The notes below the pieces were generated by a model. The model did no database searches and had not been told where the DNA came from. It saw only the letters and a list, made by a program, of their open reading frames with translations. Source: Burkholderia diffusa (GTDB lineage: Bacteria > Pseudomonadota > Gammaproteobacteria > Burkholderiales > Burkholderiaceae). Taken from it: DNA of 64,000 nt. Below, in pieces: positions 34,450 to 44,680 of the stretch; the stretch's first letter is position 1; every line of letters begins with the position of its first letter. The DNA lies in the NCBI RefSeq assembly GCF_001718315.1, contig NZ_CP013362.1, positions 2,790,001 through 2,854,000 of the forward strand, in the 5' to 3' direction. The position numbers and the translations under genes are program-made.

Positions 34450-36075
34450 CTACGCTTCCGCAGCCAGACCGCGCAAATCCCGCACCACCGCCTCCATCAC
34501 CGCCCCCCAATCACCGAACCTCGGTTGCCGGTACAACGTCGCGGTCGGATACCACGGGCTGTCGGTGCGCTCGAGCAGCCACGGCCAGTGCGGATTCACG
34601 TCGAGCAGCACCCAGGTGCGCGCGCCGAGCGCGCCCGACAGGTGCGCGACCGACGTGCACACCGTGATCACCAGATCCAGCGCGCCGATGAACGCGGCTG
34701 TATCGTCGAAACTCTTCAGTTCGGCGGTGAAGTCCTCGATCGCGAAACCGGCCGCACGCGCCGCGGCGACATCCGCGTCCGCACCCGGCTGCAGCGAATG
34801 GAACGCGACGCCGTCGATACCGCGAAACGCAGCGGCATAGCGTTCGAGCCCGACGCGCCGGAACGGATTGCGCTGATGCTGCGCGCTGCCCGTCCACACG
34901 AGCCCTGCCTTCAGCCGGCCGTCACCCGCGAACCGCGCCCGCCATGCGTCGCGCGCGCGCGAATCGGCGTGCAGGTACGGCACCGACGCGCCGAGCGTCG
35001 ACGTCTCCATACCGAGCATCAGCGGCAGGCCGATGAGCGGCACTTCGTAGTCGAAGGCAGGCAGCTCGTCGACGCCGCCGCCCGCGCTGAACGCGTCCGC
35101 GTGTGCGCCGAGGCTGCGCCGCATCAGCGTGCCCACCTGCGGAAACGTATTCCACGCGAGGCGGCCGCCCTCGCGGTGCACGCGCTCGGCGAGCGGCGCG
35201 ACGAAGCGCGCGAATTGCAGCACGTCGCCGAGGCCCTGCTCGCCCCAGACGAGCAGCGTCTTGCCCGCGAGGGGCTCGCCCTGCCAGCGCGGGCCGGGCA
35301 GCACCGGCCGGCGGCCGCGCAGCTCGCCAGCGCCGTCCCAGCGTGCCTCGTGGCCGCGCCAGCCGGCCGCGTAGTTGCCGCGCACGAGCTGGATGATCGC
35401 GAGGTTGAAACGAAACGACGCGTCGTCGGGCGACAGCTCGCACGCACGCGCCGCGTAGCGCTCGGCGTCGTCCCAGCGCTGCGCCTCCTTCATCGCCATC
35501 GCGATGTTGTTCAACGCAAGCGCATTGTCGGGCGCGATCTCCGCAAGCCGCGCCGAGCAGGCGAGCGCGCCGTCGAGGTCGAGCGTCGCGAGCCGCGCGA
35601 CGATCAGGTTGATCCACGCCTGTACGTCGCGCGGGTCGGCCTCAACGGCCGCGTCGAGCAGCGCGATTTCCTCGCGTCGGTCGCCGCCCGACAGCCGCAG
35701 CGCGATCGCGAGGTTGTTGCGCAGCGACGGCCAGCGCGGATCGAGCGCATAGGCCGCGCGATACGGCGCGACGGCGTCCGCGTGGCGGCCGAGCATCTGC
35801 AGTGCGTAGCCATGATTGAAATGCGCACCGGCGCCCGGATGAACGCGCACCGCGCACTCGGCCAGCGCGAGCGCGTCGGCCGTGCGCTGCCGCGCGACGA
35901 GCGCCACGGTGAGTTGCGAGAGCGCAGCCGTGTCGACCGCATGCAGATGGCCGGCGGCGGCGAGCCAGAGTGCGTGCGCGTCGTGCTCGCCGCGCGCTTG
36001 CGCGTCGGCGGCCTGCCCGAGCAGCGCGAGCAGCGGCGGCATCAATGGAATGAGGAGGTCGTTCGAATCGTCCAT
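34450..36075 (-). CDS. TPR-repeat protein with glycosyltransferase-like C terminus
   Basis: A 541-residue protein. The first half (about residues 20-260) is a run of tetratricopeptide repeats (for example GHALQMLGRHADAVAPYRAA and ALNNIAMAMKEAQRWDDAER). The second half (about 285-535) has glycosyltransferase-like elements: GEQGLGDVLQFARF, AGLVWTGS and the final VITVCTSVAHLSGALG, which resembles the sugar-nucleotide site of GT9/GT41-type enzymes. Such fusions may glycosylate proteins or cell-surface glycans, but no acceptor is evident. The ATG at 36075 begins MDDSNDLLIPL; the ribosome site is weak. It is transcribed alone, divergent from glyQ. Confidence 0.75.
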   Translation of the reverse strand: MDDSNDLLIPLMPPLLALLGQAADAQARGEHDAHALWLAAAGHLHAVDTAALSQLTVALVARQRTADALALAECAVRVHPGAGAHFNHGYALQMLGRHADAVAPYRAAYALDPRWPSLRNNLAIALRLSGGDRREEIALLDAAVEADPRDVQAWINLIVARLATLDLDGALACSARLAEIAPDNALALNNIAMAMKEAQRWDDAERYAARACELSPDDASFRFNLAIIQLVRGNYAAGWRGHEARWDGAGELRGRRPVLPGPRWQGEPLAGKTLLVWGEQGLGDVLQFARFVAPLAERVHREGGRLAWNTFPQVGTLMRRSLGAHADAFSAGGGVDELPAFDYEVPLIGLPLMLGMETSTLGASVPYLHADSRARDAWRARFAGDGRLKAGLVWTGSAQHQRNPFRRVGLERYAAAFRGIDGVAFHSLQPGADADVAAARAAGFAIEDFTAELKSFDDTAAFIGALDLVITVCTSVAHLSGALGARTWVLLDVNPHWPWLLERTDSPWYPTATLYRQPRFGDWGAVMEAVVRDLRGLAAEA

Positions 36076-36419
36076 GCGGCCCGGAGTGGAAAATCGGTCG
36101 TGCGGCAGGCGGCGCGCGCACCGCGATACGTGCATCTTAACGCCCGCGCGAAGCTGCGCGGCAGGCGGCGCAACACGTGCATCGCGACGCCGCACGCCCG
36201 AGCGCACCGCGCCTGCCGGCAACCGCCCGCAGGCTGCGCGGGGCTCGCCGGATCACCGTCGGCGGCCCCTTCGTCCGCGTTCCGGCCGCATCCGCCCGCC
36301 GATCCGGTAAAATTGCACGTTTCAGCACACTAACAAGCCGCGCCGCCGCGCGAGCCGACCCTCCGGGCCCCGCCCGGAGCGCCGCCCGCAACGGAGCGCC
36401 AGCGCCACGAAGGCTCTTC
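36076..36419. other. 344-bp divergent intergenic region before glyQ
   Basis: It lies between the TPR gene (-) and glyQ (+). A TAAAAT at 36308-36313 could be a -10 box for glyQ, without a good -35. No T-box or other leader structure was recognised, and no gene is seen. Confidence 0.4.
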
Positions 36420-37424
36420 ATGCTTACGTTTCAGCAAATCATCCTGACGCTGCAGTCCTACTGGGACAAGCAGGGTTGCGCCCTGCTCCAGCCCATCGAC
36501 ATGGAAGTCGGCGCGGGCACGTCGCACGTTCACACGTTCCTGCGCGCGGTCGGCCCGGAGCCGTGGCGCGCCGCTTACGTGCAGCCGTCGCGCCGTCCGA
36601 AGGACGGCCGCTACGGCGAGAACCCGAACCGCCTGCAGCATTACTACCAGTATCAGGTCGTGCTCAAGCCGGCACCGGAAAACATCCTCGACCTGTACCT
36701 CGGCTCGCTGGAAGCGCTCGGCTTCGACCTGAAGCAGAACGACGTGCGATTCGTCGAGGACGACTGGGAGAATCCGACGCTCGGCGCGTGGGGCCTCGGC
36801 TGGGAAGTGTGGCTGAACGGGATGGAAGTCACGCAGTTCACGTATTTCCAGCAGGTCGGCGGCCTCGACTGCAAACCCGTGCTCGGCGAGATCACCTACG
36901 GCCTCGAGCGCCTCGCGATGTATCTGCAGAAGGTCGAGAACGTGTACGACCTCGTATGGACGGAGTGGGAAGAGCAAGGCCCGAACGGCCCCGAGCTGCG
37001 CCGCCTGTCGTACGGTGACGTCTACCACCAGAACGAAGTCGAACAGTCGACCTACAACTTCGAGCACGCGAACGTCGACCTGCTGTTCACGTTCTTCAAC
37101 AGCTACGAAGCGGAAGCGAAGAAGATGATCGACGCGCAGCTCGCGCTGCCCGCGTACGAACTCGTGCTGAAGGCCGGCCACACGTTCAACCTGCTCGACG
37201 CGCGCGGCGCGATCTCGGTCACCGAGCGTGCGGCGTACATCGGCCGCATCCGCGCGCTGTCGCGTCTCGTCGCGCAGGCTTACTACGAGTCGCGCGAGAA
37301 GCTCGGCTTCCCGATGCTCGGCAACCCGCCGGGCGTGCCGGGCCTCACCACCGACGCCCAGGATGCCGCCCAGCCGGCATGGGCGCCGCCGCTCAAGGTC
37401 GAACGCAAGATCGATCAGGACTGA
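36420..37424 (+). CDS. glyQ: glycyl-tRNA synthetase alpha subunit
   Basis: A 334-residue catalytic subunit of the heterotetrameric bacterial glycyl-tRNA synthetase, which charges tRNA-Gly. It begins [20 protein letters not shown] and carries the class II motifs, including [23 protein letters not shown] and [10 protein letters not shown]. It is longer at the C terminus than the E. coli protein (303 aa). glyS follows after 22 bases, as in most bacteria with the two-subunit enzyme. Confidence 0.96.
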   Translation: MLTFQQIILTLQSYWDKQGCALLQPIDMEVGAGTSHVHTFLRAVGPEPWRAAYVQPSRRPKDGRYGENPNRLQHYYQYQVVLKPAPENILDLYLGSLEALGFDLKQNDVRFVEDDWENPTLGAWGLGWEVWLNGMEVTQFTYFQQVGGLDCKPVLGEITYGLERLAMYLQKVENVYDLVWTEWEEQGPNGPELRRLSYGDVYHQNEVEQSTYNFEHANVDLLFTFFNSYEAEAKKMIDAQLALPAYELVLKAGHTFNLLDARGAISVTERAAYIGRIRALSRLVAQAYYESREKLGFPMLGNPPGVPGLTTDAQDAAQPAWAPPLKVERKIDQD

Positions 37425-37446
37425 CGAGACGAGATTTATTCCACAC

Positions 37447-39546
37447 ATGACGCACAATCATCCCGCCCCCCTGCTCGTCGAACTGCTGACCGAAGAGCTG
37501 CCGCCGAAGGCCCTCGCGCGCCTCGGCGACGCATTCGCCGAAGGTCTCGCGCAACGCCTCGCGGCGCGCGATCTCGTCGAAGGCGATCTCGTATTCGAAC
37601 GCTACGCCACGCCGCGCCGCCTCGCGGTCGTCGTGCAGAACGTGCGCGCCGTCGCGCCTGAAAAGCAGGTCCGCGAAAAGGTCCTGCCCGTGTCGGTCGC
37701 GCTCGACGCCGAAGGCAAGCCGACCGCCCCGCTCGCGAAGAAACTCGCGGCGCTCGGCCACCCGAACCTGACGATCGCCGATCTCGAGCGCGCGCAGGAC
37801 GGCAAGGCCGAAGCGTTCTTCGTCAACTACTCGGCGGCCGGCGCGACGCTCGCCGACGGCCTGCAGGCCGCGCTCGACGAAACGCTCGAGAAGCTGCCGA
37901 TCCCGAAGGTCATGACCTACCAGCGCCCGGACGGCACCGACGTGAAGTTCGTGCGCCCCGTGCATCGCCTGACGGTGCTGCACGACGATCGCATCGTGCC
38001 CGTCACCGCGTTCGGCGTCGATGCCGGCGACACCACGCTCGGCCACCGCTTCCTGTCCGACGGCCTCGTCGCGATCCAGCACGCACGCGCGTATGCCGAC
38101 ACGCTGCGCGACAAGGGCCGCGTGATCGCGCACTTCGCCGATCGCCGCGAAACGATCCGCACGCAACTGAACGAGCACGCGAACGGCGACACCGTCGTGA
38201 TGCCCGAATCGCTGCTCGACGAAGTGACGTCGCTGGTCGAGTGGCCGGTCGTCTATCCGTGCCGCTTCGAGGACGAATTCCTGCAGGTTCCGCAGGAATG
38301 CCTGATCCTCACGATGCAGACGAACCAGAAGTATTTCGCGCTGACCGACATCGGCGGCAAGCTGCGCTCGCGCTTCCTGATCGTGTCGAACATCGAGACG
38401 AAGACGCCCGAGGAAATCGTCGAAGGCAACGAGCGCGTCGTGCGCCCGCGCCTGGCCGACGCGAAGTTCTTCTTCGAACAGGACAAGAAGAAGCCGCTCG
38501 CCGAGCGCGTGCCGCTGCTCGCGAACGTCGTCTATCACAACAAGCTCGGTTCGGCGCTCGCGCGCGTCGAGCGCCTCGAAGCGCTGGCCGGCGAGATCGC
38601 GCCCGCGATCGGCGCCGACGCCGCGCACGCGAAGCGCGCCGCGCGACTCGCGAAGGCCGACCTGCTGACCGACATGGTCGGCGAATTCCCGGAACTGCAG
38701 GGCACGATGGGCACGTACTACGCGCGTCACGACGGCGAGCCCGACGACGTCGCGCTCGCATGCGCCGAGCACTACCAGCCGCGTTTCTCCGGCGATGCGC
38801 TGCCGACCACGCCGGTGTCCACCGCCGTCGCGCTGGCCGACAAGCTCGAGACGATCGTCGGCATCTGGGGCATCGGCCTCGCGCCGACCGGCGAGAAGGA
38901 TCCGTTCGCGCTGCGCCGTCACGCGCTCGGCGTGCTGCGCCTGCTCGTCGAGAAGCAACTGCCGCTCGATCTCGTGTCGCTGCTGCGCACGGCCCATGCG
39001 CGCTTCGAAGGCGTGGCGGGCGTCGCGGAGTCCACCGACGCGATCTTCGCATTCTTCATGGACCGCCTGCGCGGCCTGCTGCGCGAACGCGGCTACACGG
39101 CGGGGGAAGTCGACGCGGTGCTGAGCCTGAACCCGACGCGCGTCGACGATCTCGTCGCGCGCCTCGACGCGGTGCGCGAATTCACGCGCCTCGCGGAAGC
39201 CGAAGCGCTCGCGGCCGCGAACAAGCGGATCTCCAACATTCTGAAGAAGTCGGAAAGCGGCGCGAACGGCGCGGTGCAGCCGACGCTGCTCGTCGAGGCC
39301 GCCGAAAAGGCGCTGCACGAACAGCTCGCGGCCGTGACGCCGCACGTGCAGTCGCAGCTCGAGGCGCGGGCATACACGGGCGCGCTGTCGGCGCTCGCCG
39401 CGCTGCGCGCGCCGGTCGACACATTCTTCAACGACGTGATGGTCAACGCCGAGGATCCCGCGCTGCGCGCGAACCGTCTCGCGCTGCTGTCCGCGCTGCA
39501 TCAGCAGATGAACTGCGTCGCCGACATCTCGAAGCTCGCCGCATAA
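37447..39546 (+). CDS. glyS: glycyl-tRNA synthetase beta subunit
   Basis: A 699-residue tRNA-recognition subunit that partners GlyQ. It begins [16 protein letters not shown], the family hallmark, and has the HD-like domain in the middle and an anticodon-binding (DALR-like) domain at the C terminus. The ATG at 37447 lies 22 bases after glyQ. The next gene, gmhB, starts ten bases after the stop, so the operon continues into envelope biosynthesis. Confidence 0.96.
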   Translation: MTHNHPAPLLVELLTEELPPKALARLGDAFAEGLAQRLAARDLVEGDLVFERYATPRRLAVVVQNVRAVAPEKQVREKVLPVSVALDAEGKPTAPLAKKLAALGHPNLTIADLERAQDGKAEAFFVNYSAAGATLADGLQAALDETLEKLPIPKVMTYQRPDGTDVKFVRPVHRLTVLHDDRIVPVTAFGVDAGDTTLGHRFLSDGLVAIQHARAYADTLRDKGRVIAHFADRRETIRTQLNEHANGDTVVMPESLLDEVTSLVEWPVVYPCRFEDEFLQVPQECLILTMQTNQKYFALTDIGGKLRSRFLIVSNIETKTPEEIVEGNERVVRPRLADAKFFFEQDKKKPLAERVPLLANVVYHNKLGSALARVERLEALAGEIAPAIGADAAHAKRAARLAKADLLTDMVGEFPELQGTMGTYYARHDGEPDDVALACAEHYQPRFSGDALPTTPVSTAVALADKLETIVGIWGIGLAPTGEKDPFALRRHALGVLRLLVEKQLPLDLVSLLRTAHARFEGVAGVAESTDAIFAFFMDRLRGLLRERGYTAGEVDAVLSLNPTRVDDLVARLDAVREFTRLAEAEALAAANKRISNILKKSESGANGAVQPTLLVEAAEKALHEQLAAVTPHVQSQLEARAYTGALSALAALRAPVDTFFNDVMVNAEDPALRANRLALLSALHQQMNCVADISKLAA

Positions 39547-39556
39547 GGGCCGAAAG

Positions 39557-40120
39557 ATGCCGACCAGCCCCAATCGCAAGCTCGTCGTCCTCGACCGGGA
39601 CGGCGTGATCAACGTCGATTCGGACGCGTTCATCAAGACGCCCGACGAGTGGATCGCGCTGCCCGGCAGCCTCGAGGCGATCGCACGACTCAACCACGCG
39701 GGCTATCGCGTGGTCGTCGCGACCAACCAGTCCGGCATCGGCCGCGGGCTGTTCGACATGGCCGCGCTCAACGCGATGCACCTGAAGATGCATCGCGCGG
39801 CGGCCGCCGTCGGCGCACGCATCGACGCGGTGTTCTTCTGCCCGCACGTGTCGGAAGACCACTGCGACTGCCGCAAGCCGAAACCCGGCATGATGCAGAT
39901 GATCGCGGAGCGCTTCGAGGTCGACCCCGGTCACACGCCGGCCGTCGGCGATTCCCTGCGCGACCTGCAGGCCGGCGTCGCGGTCGGCTTCCAGCCGCAC
40001 CTCGTGCTGACCGGCAAGGGCAAGAAGACGCTCGCCGCGGGCAATCTGCCGGCCGGCACGAAGGTTCACGACGACCTGCGCGCATTCGCGCTCGACTTCC
40101 TTTCACACGAACACGAGTGA
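39557..40120 (+). CDS. gmhB: D-glycero-beta-D-manno-heptose-1,7-bisphosphate 7-phosphatase
   Basis: A 187-residue HAD phosphatase of the GmhB type. The nucleophile motif is VLDRDGVIN (Asp13, Asp15). The zinc-binding loop (CPHVSEDHCDCRKPKPG) supplies three Cys and a His, as in characterised GmhB. It removes the 7-phosphate in ADP-heptose synthesis for the lipopolysaccharide inner core. It lies in the glyQ-glyS-gmhB-plsC run, ten bases after glyS. Other heptose genes are not in the window. Confidence 0.93.
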   Translation: MPTSPNRKLVVLDRDGVINVDSDAFIKTPDEWIALPGSLEAIARLNHAGYRVVVATNQSGIGRGLFDMAALNAMHLKMHRAAAAVGARIDAVFFCPHVSEDHCDCRKPKPGMMQMIAERFEVDPGHTPAVGDSLRDLQAGVAVGFQPHLVLTGKGKKTLAAGNLPAGTKVHDDLRAFALDFLSHEHE

Positions 40121-40163
40121 TGCGGCCGCCGCGCGCATCCTCCCTACTGTCAGACCCACGCCG

Positions 40164-40928
40164 ATGCGCTTCGTCCGCTCCCTGCTGCTGCTGATCTACT
40201 TCATCGTGTACACGGTGCCTTACGCCACCGCGTGCTTCATCGCGTTCCCGTTCATGCGTCCTGACGCGCGCTACTGGATGGCGGCCGGCTGGTGCAAGTC
40301 GACGCTGTGGGTCGTGCGCTGGCTGAACGGCATCCGCTACCGCATCGAAGGGATGGAAAACCTGCCCGACGGCCCGGCCGTGCTGCTGTCGAAGCACCAG
40401 TCCGCGTGGGAGACGCTCGCGTTTCCGGCGCTGATGCCGAAGCCGCTCTGCTACGTGTTCAAGCGCGAACTGCTCTACGTGCCGTTCTTCGGCTGGGCGC
40501 TCGGGCTGCTGCACATGGTCAACATCAACCGCAAGGAAGGCAAGAACGCGTTCGCGTCGGTGATCCGCCAGGGCAAGAAGCGCCTGTCCGAAGGCGCCTG
40601 GATGATCATGTTTCCGGAAGGCACGCGCACGCCGGTCGGCAAGCAGGGCAAGTACAAGACGGGCGGCGCGCGCTTCGCGATCGAAACCGGCACGCCGGTC
40701 GTGCCGATCGCGCACAATGCAGGTCACGTGTGGCCGCGCAATTCGTTCACGAAATTCCCGGGCGTCGTCACCGTGTCGATCGGCAAGCCGATCCCCGTCG
40801 ACGGCAAGACGCCCGACGTATTGAACTCGCAGGTCGAAGCATGGATCGAAGCGGAAATGCGCCGCATCGACCCCGATGCCTATCGCCAGCCGGGCAACGC
40901 CGGCACGCGCGATGCCGCGCGCGTCTGA
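40164..40928 (+). CDS. plsC: 1-acyl-sn-glycerol-3-phosphate acyltransferase
   Basis: A 254-residue membrane-associated acyltransferase that makes phosphatidic acid from lysophosphatidic acid. One N-terminal hydrophobic helix (5-30) anchors it. The acyltransferase motif FPEGTR is at 150-155. The catalytic HX4D motif is HX4E here (His78-QSAW-Glu83), a conservative change in the charge-relay residue. It follows gmhB by 43 bases and is probably in the same operon. An alternative role, acylating a different lysolipid, is possible. Confidence 0.88.
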   Translation: MRFVRSLLLLIYFIVYTVPYATACFIAFPFMRPDARYWMAAGWCKSTLWVVRWLNGIRYRIEGMENLPDGPAVLLSKHQSAWETLAFPALMPKPLCYVFKRELLYVPFFGWALGLLHMVNINRKEGKNAFASVIRQGKKRLSEGAWMIMFPEGTRTPVGKQGKYKTGGARFAIETGTPVVPIAHNAGHVWPRNSFTKFPGVVTVSIGKPIPVDGKTPDVLNSQVEAWIEAEMRRIDPDAYRQPGNAGTRDAARV

Positions 40929-40974
40929 ATCATCCGGATTGCAGCCGTTGCGAACGACGAAACGAAGCGAACTG

Positions 40975-41883
40975 ATGAAAAAGCGTCCGCGGCCACGGCC
41001 TGCCGTCGTGGCCCTCGATCATCGCCAGATGGACCTGCCGCTCTTCGACGGGCCGGCCGCGTCGCCGGCGCCGTCGGCCCCCGCCGCACCACCCTCGCCG
41101 CCTGAAGCGGCTGTGGCGCCCGCGATGCCCACCGCGCCGCTCGATCCTGGCCCCGCGCCCGATCGCTCCCGCATCCGCACACTTGCAATCGACAGCCGTG
41201 TGCTCGAATATCGGCTGAAGCGCTCCGCGCGCCGCACGATCGGATTCACGATCGACGGCAGCGGGCTGTCGATCACCGCACCGCGCTGGGTCACGCTCGC
41301 CGACATCGAAGCCGCCATCGCCGAGAAGCAGCGCTGGATCTTCGCGAAGCTCGCGGAATGGAAGACCCGTACCGAGCAGCGCGCGCTGCCGCAGATCGAC
41401 TGGCGCGACGGCGCGCAACTTCCTTATCTTGGCAAGACGATCACGATCGCGCTCGGCGCCGGTGCGCTCACATTCGACGCCGATGCGCAGCGGCTGTCGC
41501 TGCCGTTGCCCGCGCAAGCCGACACGCAGCAGATCAAGGACCGCGTGCAGGGCTGGCTGCAGGGCGAAGCGAAACGGATCTTCGGCGAACGCCTCGTCGT
41601 CTACGCGGAAAAGCTCGGCGTCACGTATTCGATGGTCGCGCTGTCGTCGGCCGCGACGCGCTGGGGCAGTTGCTCGAGCGACGGCAAGATCCGGCTGAAC
41701 TGGCGGCTGATCCACTTCCCGATGTCGATCATCGACTACGTCGTCGCGCACGAACTGTCGCACCTGCGTGAAATGAACCACAGCCCGGCCTTCTGGCAGA
41801 CCGTCGAATCGATCTTCCCGGAATTCCGCGAAGCGCGTCACACGCTCAAGCATCACCCGCCCGAGCTGCTGCCGGCGCTGTAA
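40975..41883 (+). CDS. YgjP/SprT-like metallopeptidase
   Basis: A 302-residue protein of the YgjP (DUF45, M48-related) family. The zinc site HELSH is at 259-263, followed by NHSPAFW, whose His supplies the third ligand. Residues 25-60 are a Pro/Ala-rich linker after a basic start, so the domain proper begins near residue 65. The family is metal-dependent and predicted to be proteolytic, but the substrate is unknown. The ATG at 40975 is chosen because AAGCGA lies near and it gives a compact N terminus. It ends the glyQ-to-plsC operon at a strong terminator. Confidence 0.85.
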   Translation: MKKRPRPRPAVVALDHRQMDLPLFDGPAASPAPSAPAAPPSPPEAAVAPAMPTAPLDPGPAPDRSRIRTLAIDSRVLEYRLKRSARRTIGFTIDGSGLSITAPRWVTLADIEAAIAEKQRWIFAKLAEWKTRTEQRALPQIDWRDGAQLPYLGKTITIALGAGALTFDADAQRLSLPLPAQADTQQIKDRVQGWLQGEAKRIFGERLVVYAEKLGVTYSMVALSSAATRWGSCSSDGKIRLNWRLIHFPMSIIDYVVAHELSHLREMNHSPAFWQTVESIFPEFREARHTLKHHPPELLPAL

Positions 41884-41908
41884 CGCGATCGGTCGCACCG
41901 AAAATACG

Positions 41909-41945
41909 AACGGGCGATGCGGATTCCTCCGCATCGCCCGTTTTC
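41909..41945. terminator. bidirectional intrinsic terminator between ygjP-like gene and gloA
   Basis: A perfect 15-bp stem (41909-41923 with 41928-41942) with a TTCC loop lies between convergent genes. It is followed by TTTTCG on the plus strand and by a TATTTT tract on the minus strand, so it can serve both. Confidence 0.9.
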
Positions 41946-41991
41946 GTTGCTCGCCACGCCCATCGTGCGTCGCGCGCCGCTCATCGCGCGC

Positions 41992-42381
41992 TCAGTGCGC
42001 CTTCTTCTGGATGAACTCGATCTTGTAGCCGTCCGGATCCTCGACGAATGCGATCACGGTCGTGCCGTGCTTCATCGGGCCCGCTTCGCGGGTCACCTTG
42101 CCGCCTTGCGCCTTGATCCGGTCGCAGGCCGCGTACGCGTCGTCGACTTCCAGCGCCAGATGGCCGAAACCGTTGCCGAGATCGTAGGACGGCGTATCCC
42201 AGTTATGGGTGAGCTCGATCACGGTGCCCGTGCTTTCCGCTTCGTAGCCGACGAATGCGAGCGTGAACTTGCCTTCCGGATAATCCTCGCGACGCAGCAG
42301 CTTCATGCCGAGCAATTCAGTGTAGAACTTGATCGATCGGTCGAGATCGCCGACTCGCAGCATCGTATGCAGCAAACGCAT
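41992..42381 (-). CDS. gloA: lactoylglutathione lyase (glyoxalase I)
   Basis: A 129-residue enzyme that isomerises the methylglyoxal-glutathione hemithioacetal to S-lactoylglutathione. The metal ligands His5, Glu56, His74 and Glu122 sit at exactly the positions of the E. coli nickel enzyme. AGGAG precedes the ATG at 42381. It is a single-gene unit ended by the bidirectional terminator. Confidence 0.96.
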   Translation of the reverse strand: MRLLHTMLRVGDLDRSIKFYTELLGMKLLRREDYPEGKFTLAFVGYEAESTGTVIELTHNWDTPSYDLGNGFGHLALEVDDAYAACDRIKAQGGKVTREAGPMKHGTTVIAFVEDPDGYKIEFIQKKAH

Positions 42382-42741
42382 GTGTTGTACTCCTGTGGGG
42401 ACTTTCCAGAAGCGGAAATTCTACCGGAGTCGGGTGAATCCCGCCGGCGGCGCCCCGTCCGCCGCCGGCCGGTACCGGGCATCTGCACGGCGAACCCGCC
42501 GCCCGTGCGGCGGCGGTCATCACGGTGTCCGACGGCCCCCCGGCAAGTCCACCGATCGGGTAACATCCTTCCACCTCGCACCAAAAGCGGGCATGCTGTC
42601 CGCCGCTTGAACGCGACCACCCCCTCATTCAGCCACACAGCCTGCCGTGCGAAACCGCCGAATCGAGCGCGCCGGACGCGACATCCGTCCGCCGCTGCCC
42701 ACGCCCCTGCCCCCTTGCCGCAGCATCGGGGAGGTCCGCCG
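42382..42741. other. 360-bp divergent intergenic region
   Basis: It lies between gloA (-) and the EamA transporter (+). TAACAT near 42559 could be a -10 box for the transporter. Apart from the ribosome site GGGGAGG at 42729-42735, nothing is recognised. Confidence 0.4.
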
Positions 42742-43677
42742 ATGACCGCGCTCGCCGGCACGCCCGCGCGCCGCGCACTCGACACGCGCGCCATCGGCGT
42801 GATGCTGCTGCTGTGCGCGATCTGGGGCTTCCAGCAGGTCGCGATCAAGAGCACGAACGCGGCGATCCCGCCGATGTTTCAGGCCGGGCTGCGCTCGGTG
42901 ATCGCGGCGCTCCTGCTGTGGGGCTGGGCGCGCTCGCGCGGCACGCCGCTGTTCCGCGCGGACGGCACGCTCGGCGCGGGCATCGCGGCCGGTGCGCTGT
43001 TCGCCGGCGAGTTCATCTGCGTGTTCTTCGGGCTGACGCTGACGAGCGCGTCGCACATGGCGATCTTCCTGTACACGGCACCGTGCTTCACGGCGCTCGG
43101 CCTGCACCTGTTCGCGCCGGGCGAGCGGCTGCAGCGGGTCCAGTGGGCCGGCGTCGGGCTCGCGTTCGCCGGCATCGCGCTCGCGTTCGCGGACGGCTTC
43201 CTCAAGCCGCGCGCGCCCGGCGCATCGGTATTGGCCGGGCTCGCCGGCGACGCGCTGGGCATCCTCGGCGGCGCGATGTGGGCCGCGACGACGGTCGTCG
43301 TGCGCTCGACGTCGCTCGCGCGGGCCAGCGCGAGCAAGACGCTGTTCTACCAGCTCGCGGTGTCGGCCGTCGTGCTGATCGCGCTCGCCGCGCTGCTCGG
43401 CCAGATGTCGTTCGCGCAGGTCACGCCGATCGCGCTCGCGAGCCTCGCGTACCAGTCGGTGATCGTCGCGTTCGTCAGCTATCTGTCGTGGTTCTGGTTG
43501 CTGACGCGCTACAGCGCGTCGCGGCTGTCGGTGTTCACGTTCCTGTCGCCATTGTTCGGCGTCGCGTTCGGCGTGCTGCTGCTCGGCGAATCGGTCGGCT
43601 GGCGCTTCATGTCCGCGGCCGCGCTGGTGCTGACCGGAATCGCGCTCGTCAACGCGCCGCCGCGCGGGCGCGCGTAA
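42742..43677 (+). CDS. EamA-family (DMT) transporter
   Basis: A 311-residue inner-membrane protein with ten hydrophobic helices in two EamA repeats (about residues 18-145 and 165-305). The first repeat opens with LLLCAIWGFQQVAIK, and the second with AGDALGILGGAMWAATTVVVR. Members export amino acids or other metabolites; the substrate cannot be read from the sequence. GGGGAGG lies seven bases before the ATG. A terminator downstream serves the convergent ksgA. Confidence 0.88.
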   Translation: MTALAGTPARRALDTRAIGVMLLLCAIWGFQQVAIKSTNAAIPPMFQAGLRSVIAALLLWGWARSRGTPLFRADGTLGAGIAAGALFAGEFICVFFGLTLTSASHMAIFLYTAPCFTALGLHLFAPGERLQRVQWAGVGLAFAGIALAFADGFLKPRAPGASVLAGLAGDALGILGGAMWAATTVVVRSTSLARASASKTLFYQLAVSAVVLIALAALLGQMSFAQVTPIALASLAYQSVIVAFVSYLSWFWLLTRYSASRLSVFTFLSPLFGVAFGVLLLGESVGWRFMSAAALVLTGIALVNAPPRGRA

Positions 43678-43721
43678 CTTCGCCCGGCCGCGCTCCGGCT
43701 TCGACGAGAACGCCGAAAAGC

Positions 43722-43747
43722 AAAAAGGCTGCCCGTCGGGGCAGCCT
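43722..43747 (-). terminator. intrinsic terminator of the lptD-surA-pdxA-ksgA operon
   Basis: AGGCTGCCC (43726-43734) pairs with GGGCAGCCT (43739-43747) around a GTCG loop. On the minus strand the stem runs directly into TTTTTGC. It lies about 50 bases after the ksgA stop. Confidence 0.88.
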
Positions 43748-43796
43748 CATGAATCCCGAGCCGGCGGGCGCCACACGCGTTGCCCGCGTGGTCCGG

Positions 43797-44627
43797 TTAC
43801 TCCGCGGCCTTGCGCACCTTCGCAAGCGCCTGCGCGACGCCGACATATTCAGCCACGCTCACATCCTCCGCGCGTCGCGCGAGGTCGAAGCCGAGCCCGT
43901 CGAAATCGATCGTCTCGCGGTAATCGCCAAGCGTGTTGCGCAGCATCTTCCGACGCTGCGAGAACGCCGCCGTGACCACTTCGCCGAGCAGCACGGGATC
44001 CACGTCCGGCAGTTCGTGCGGCTCGTAAGGAATCATCCGGACGATCGCCGAATCGACCTTCGGCGGCGGCTGGAACGACTCCGGCGGCACGTCGAGCATC
44101 TTGTCCATCACGTAGCGGTACTGCAGCATCACCGACAGTCGCGAGAACGCCTTCGTACCCGGCTCCGCGACCATCCGTTCGACGACTTCGTTCTGCAGCA
44201 TGAAATGCTGGTCGATGACCACGTCGGCGAACGTCATCAGATGAAACAGCAGCGGGCTGGAAATGTTGTACGGCAGGTTGCCGACGATGCGCAGCGACGG
44301 CTTGTCGCCGGGCGCCGCGAGCGAGCCGAAGTCGAACGCGAGCGCGTCGCCCGCGTGCAGCTCCAGCAGTGCGCCGAAGCGCTGCTGCAGGCGCCCGATC
44401 AGGTCGCGGTCGAGCTCGACCGCATGCAGCGGCGACTCGGGCGTCGCGAGACGCGCGATCAGCGGCTCGGTCAGCGCGCCGAGGCCGGGGCCGATCTCGA
44501 CCATTCGCTGGCCGCGCGCGGGGCCGATCGTCGCGACGATCGAGTCGATCACGCCGTGATCGACGAGGAAGTTCTGCCCGAAGCGCTTGCGCGCGAAGTG
44601 GCCTTGGTGCTGTCTGCTGTTCGACAT
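43797..44627 (-). CDS. rsmA: 16S rRNA dimethyladenosine transferase RsmA (KsgA)
   Basis: A 276-residue enzyme that dimethylates A1518 and A1519 of 16S rRNA late in small-subunit assembly. The SAM-binding motif is EIGPGLG (44-50) and the catalytic NLPY is at 117-120, preceded by the FGQNFLVD start motif. It is the last gene of the order lptD-surA-pdxA-ksgA, conserved from E. coli onward, and lies 53 bases after pdxA. Loss gives kasugamycin resistance in other bacteria. Confidence 0.96.
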   Translation of the reverse strand: MSNSRQHQGHFARKRFGQNFLVDHGVIDSIVATIGPARGQRMVEIGPGLGALTEPLIARLATPESPLHAVELDRDLIGRLQQRFGALLELHAGDALAFDFGSLAAPGDKPSLRIVGNLPYNISSPLLFHLMTFADVVIDQHFMLQNEVVERMVAEPGTKAFSRLSVMLQYRYVMDKMLDVPPESFQPPPKVDSAIVRMIPYEPHELPDVDPVLLGEVVTAAFSQRRKMLRNTLGDYRETIDFDGLGFDLARRAEDVSVAEYVGVAQALAKVRKAAE

Positions 44628-44680
44628 CGACTGAGAAAAACGAAAAATACGACGAATGAGGTCAGGCCCGGGCCCGCCCG

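Noticed and set aside
32977..36333. An 1118-codon plus-strand frame across lnt and the TPR gene.
   Set aside because: It has an arginine-rich composition without domains and overlaps two well-supported genes.
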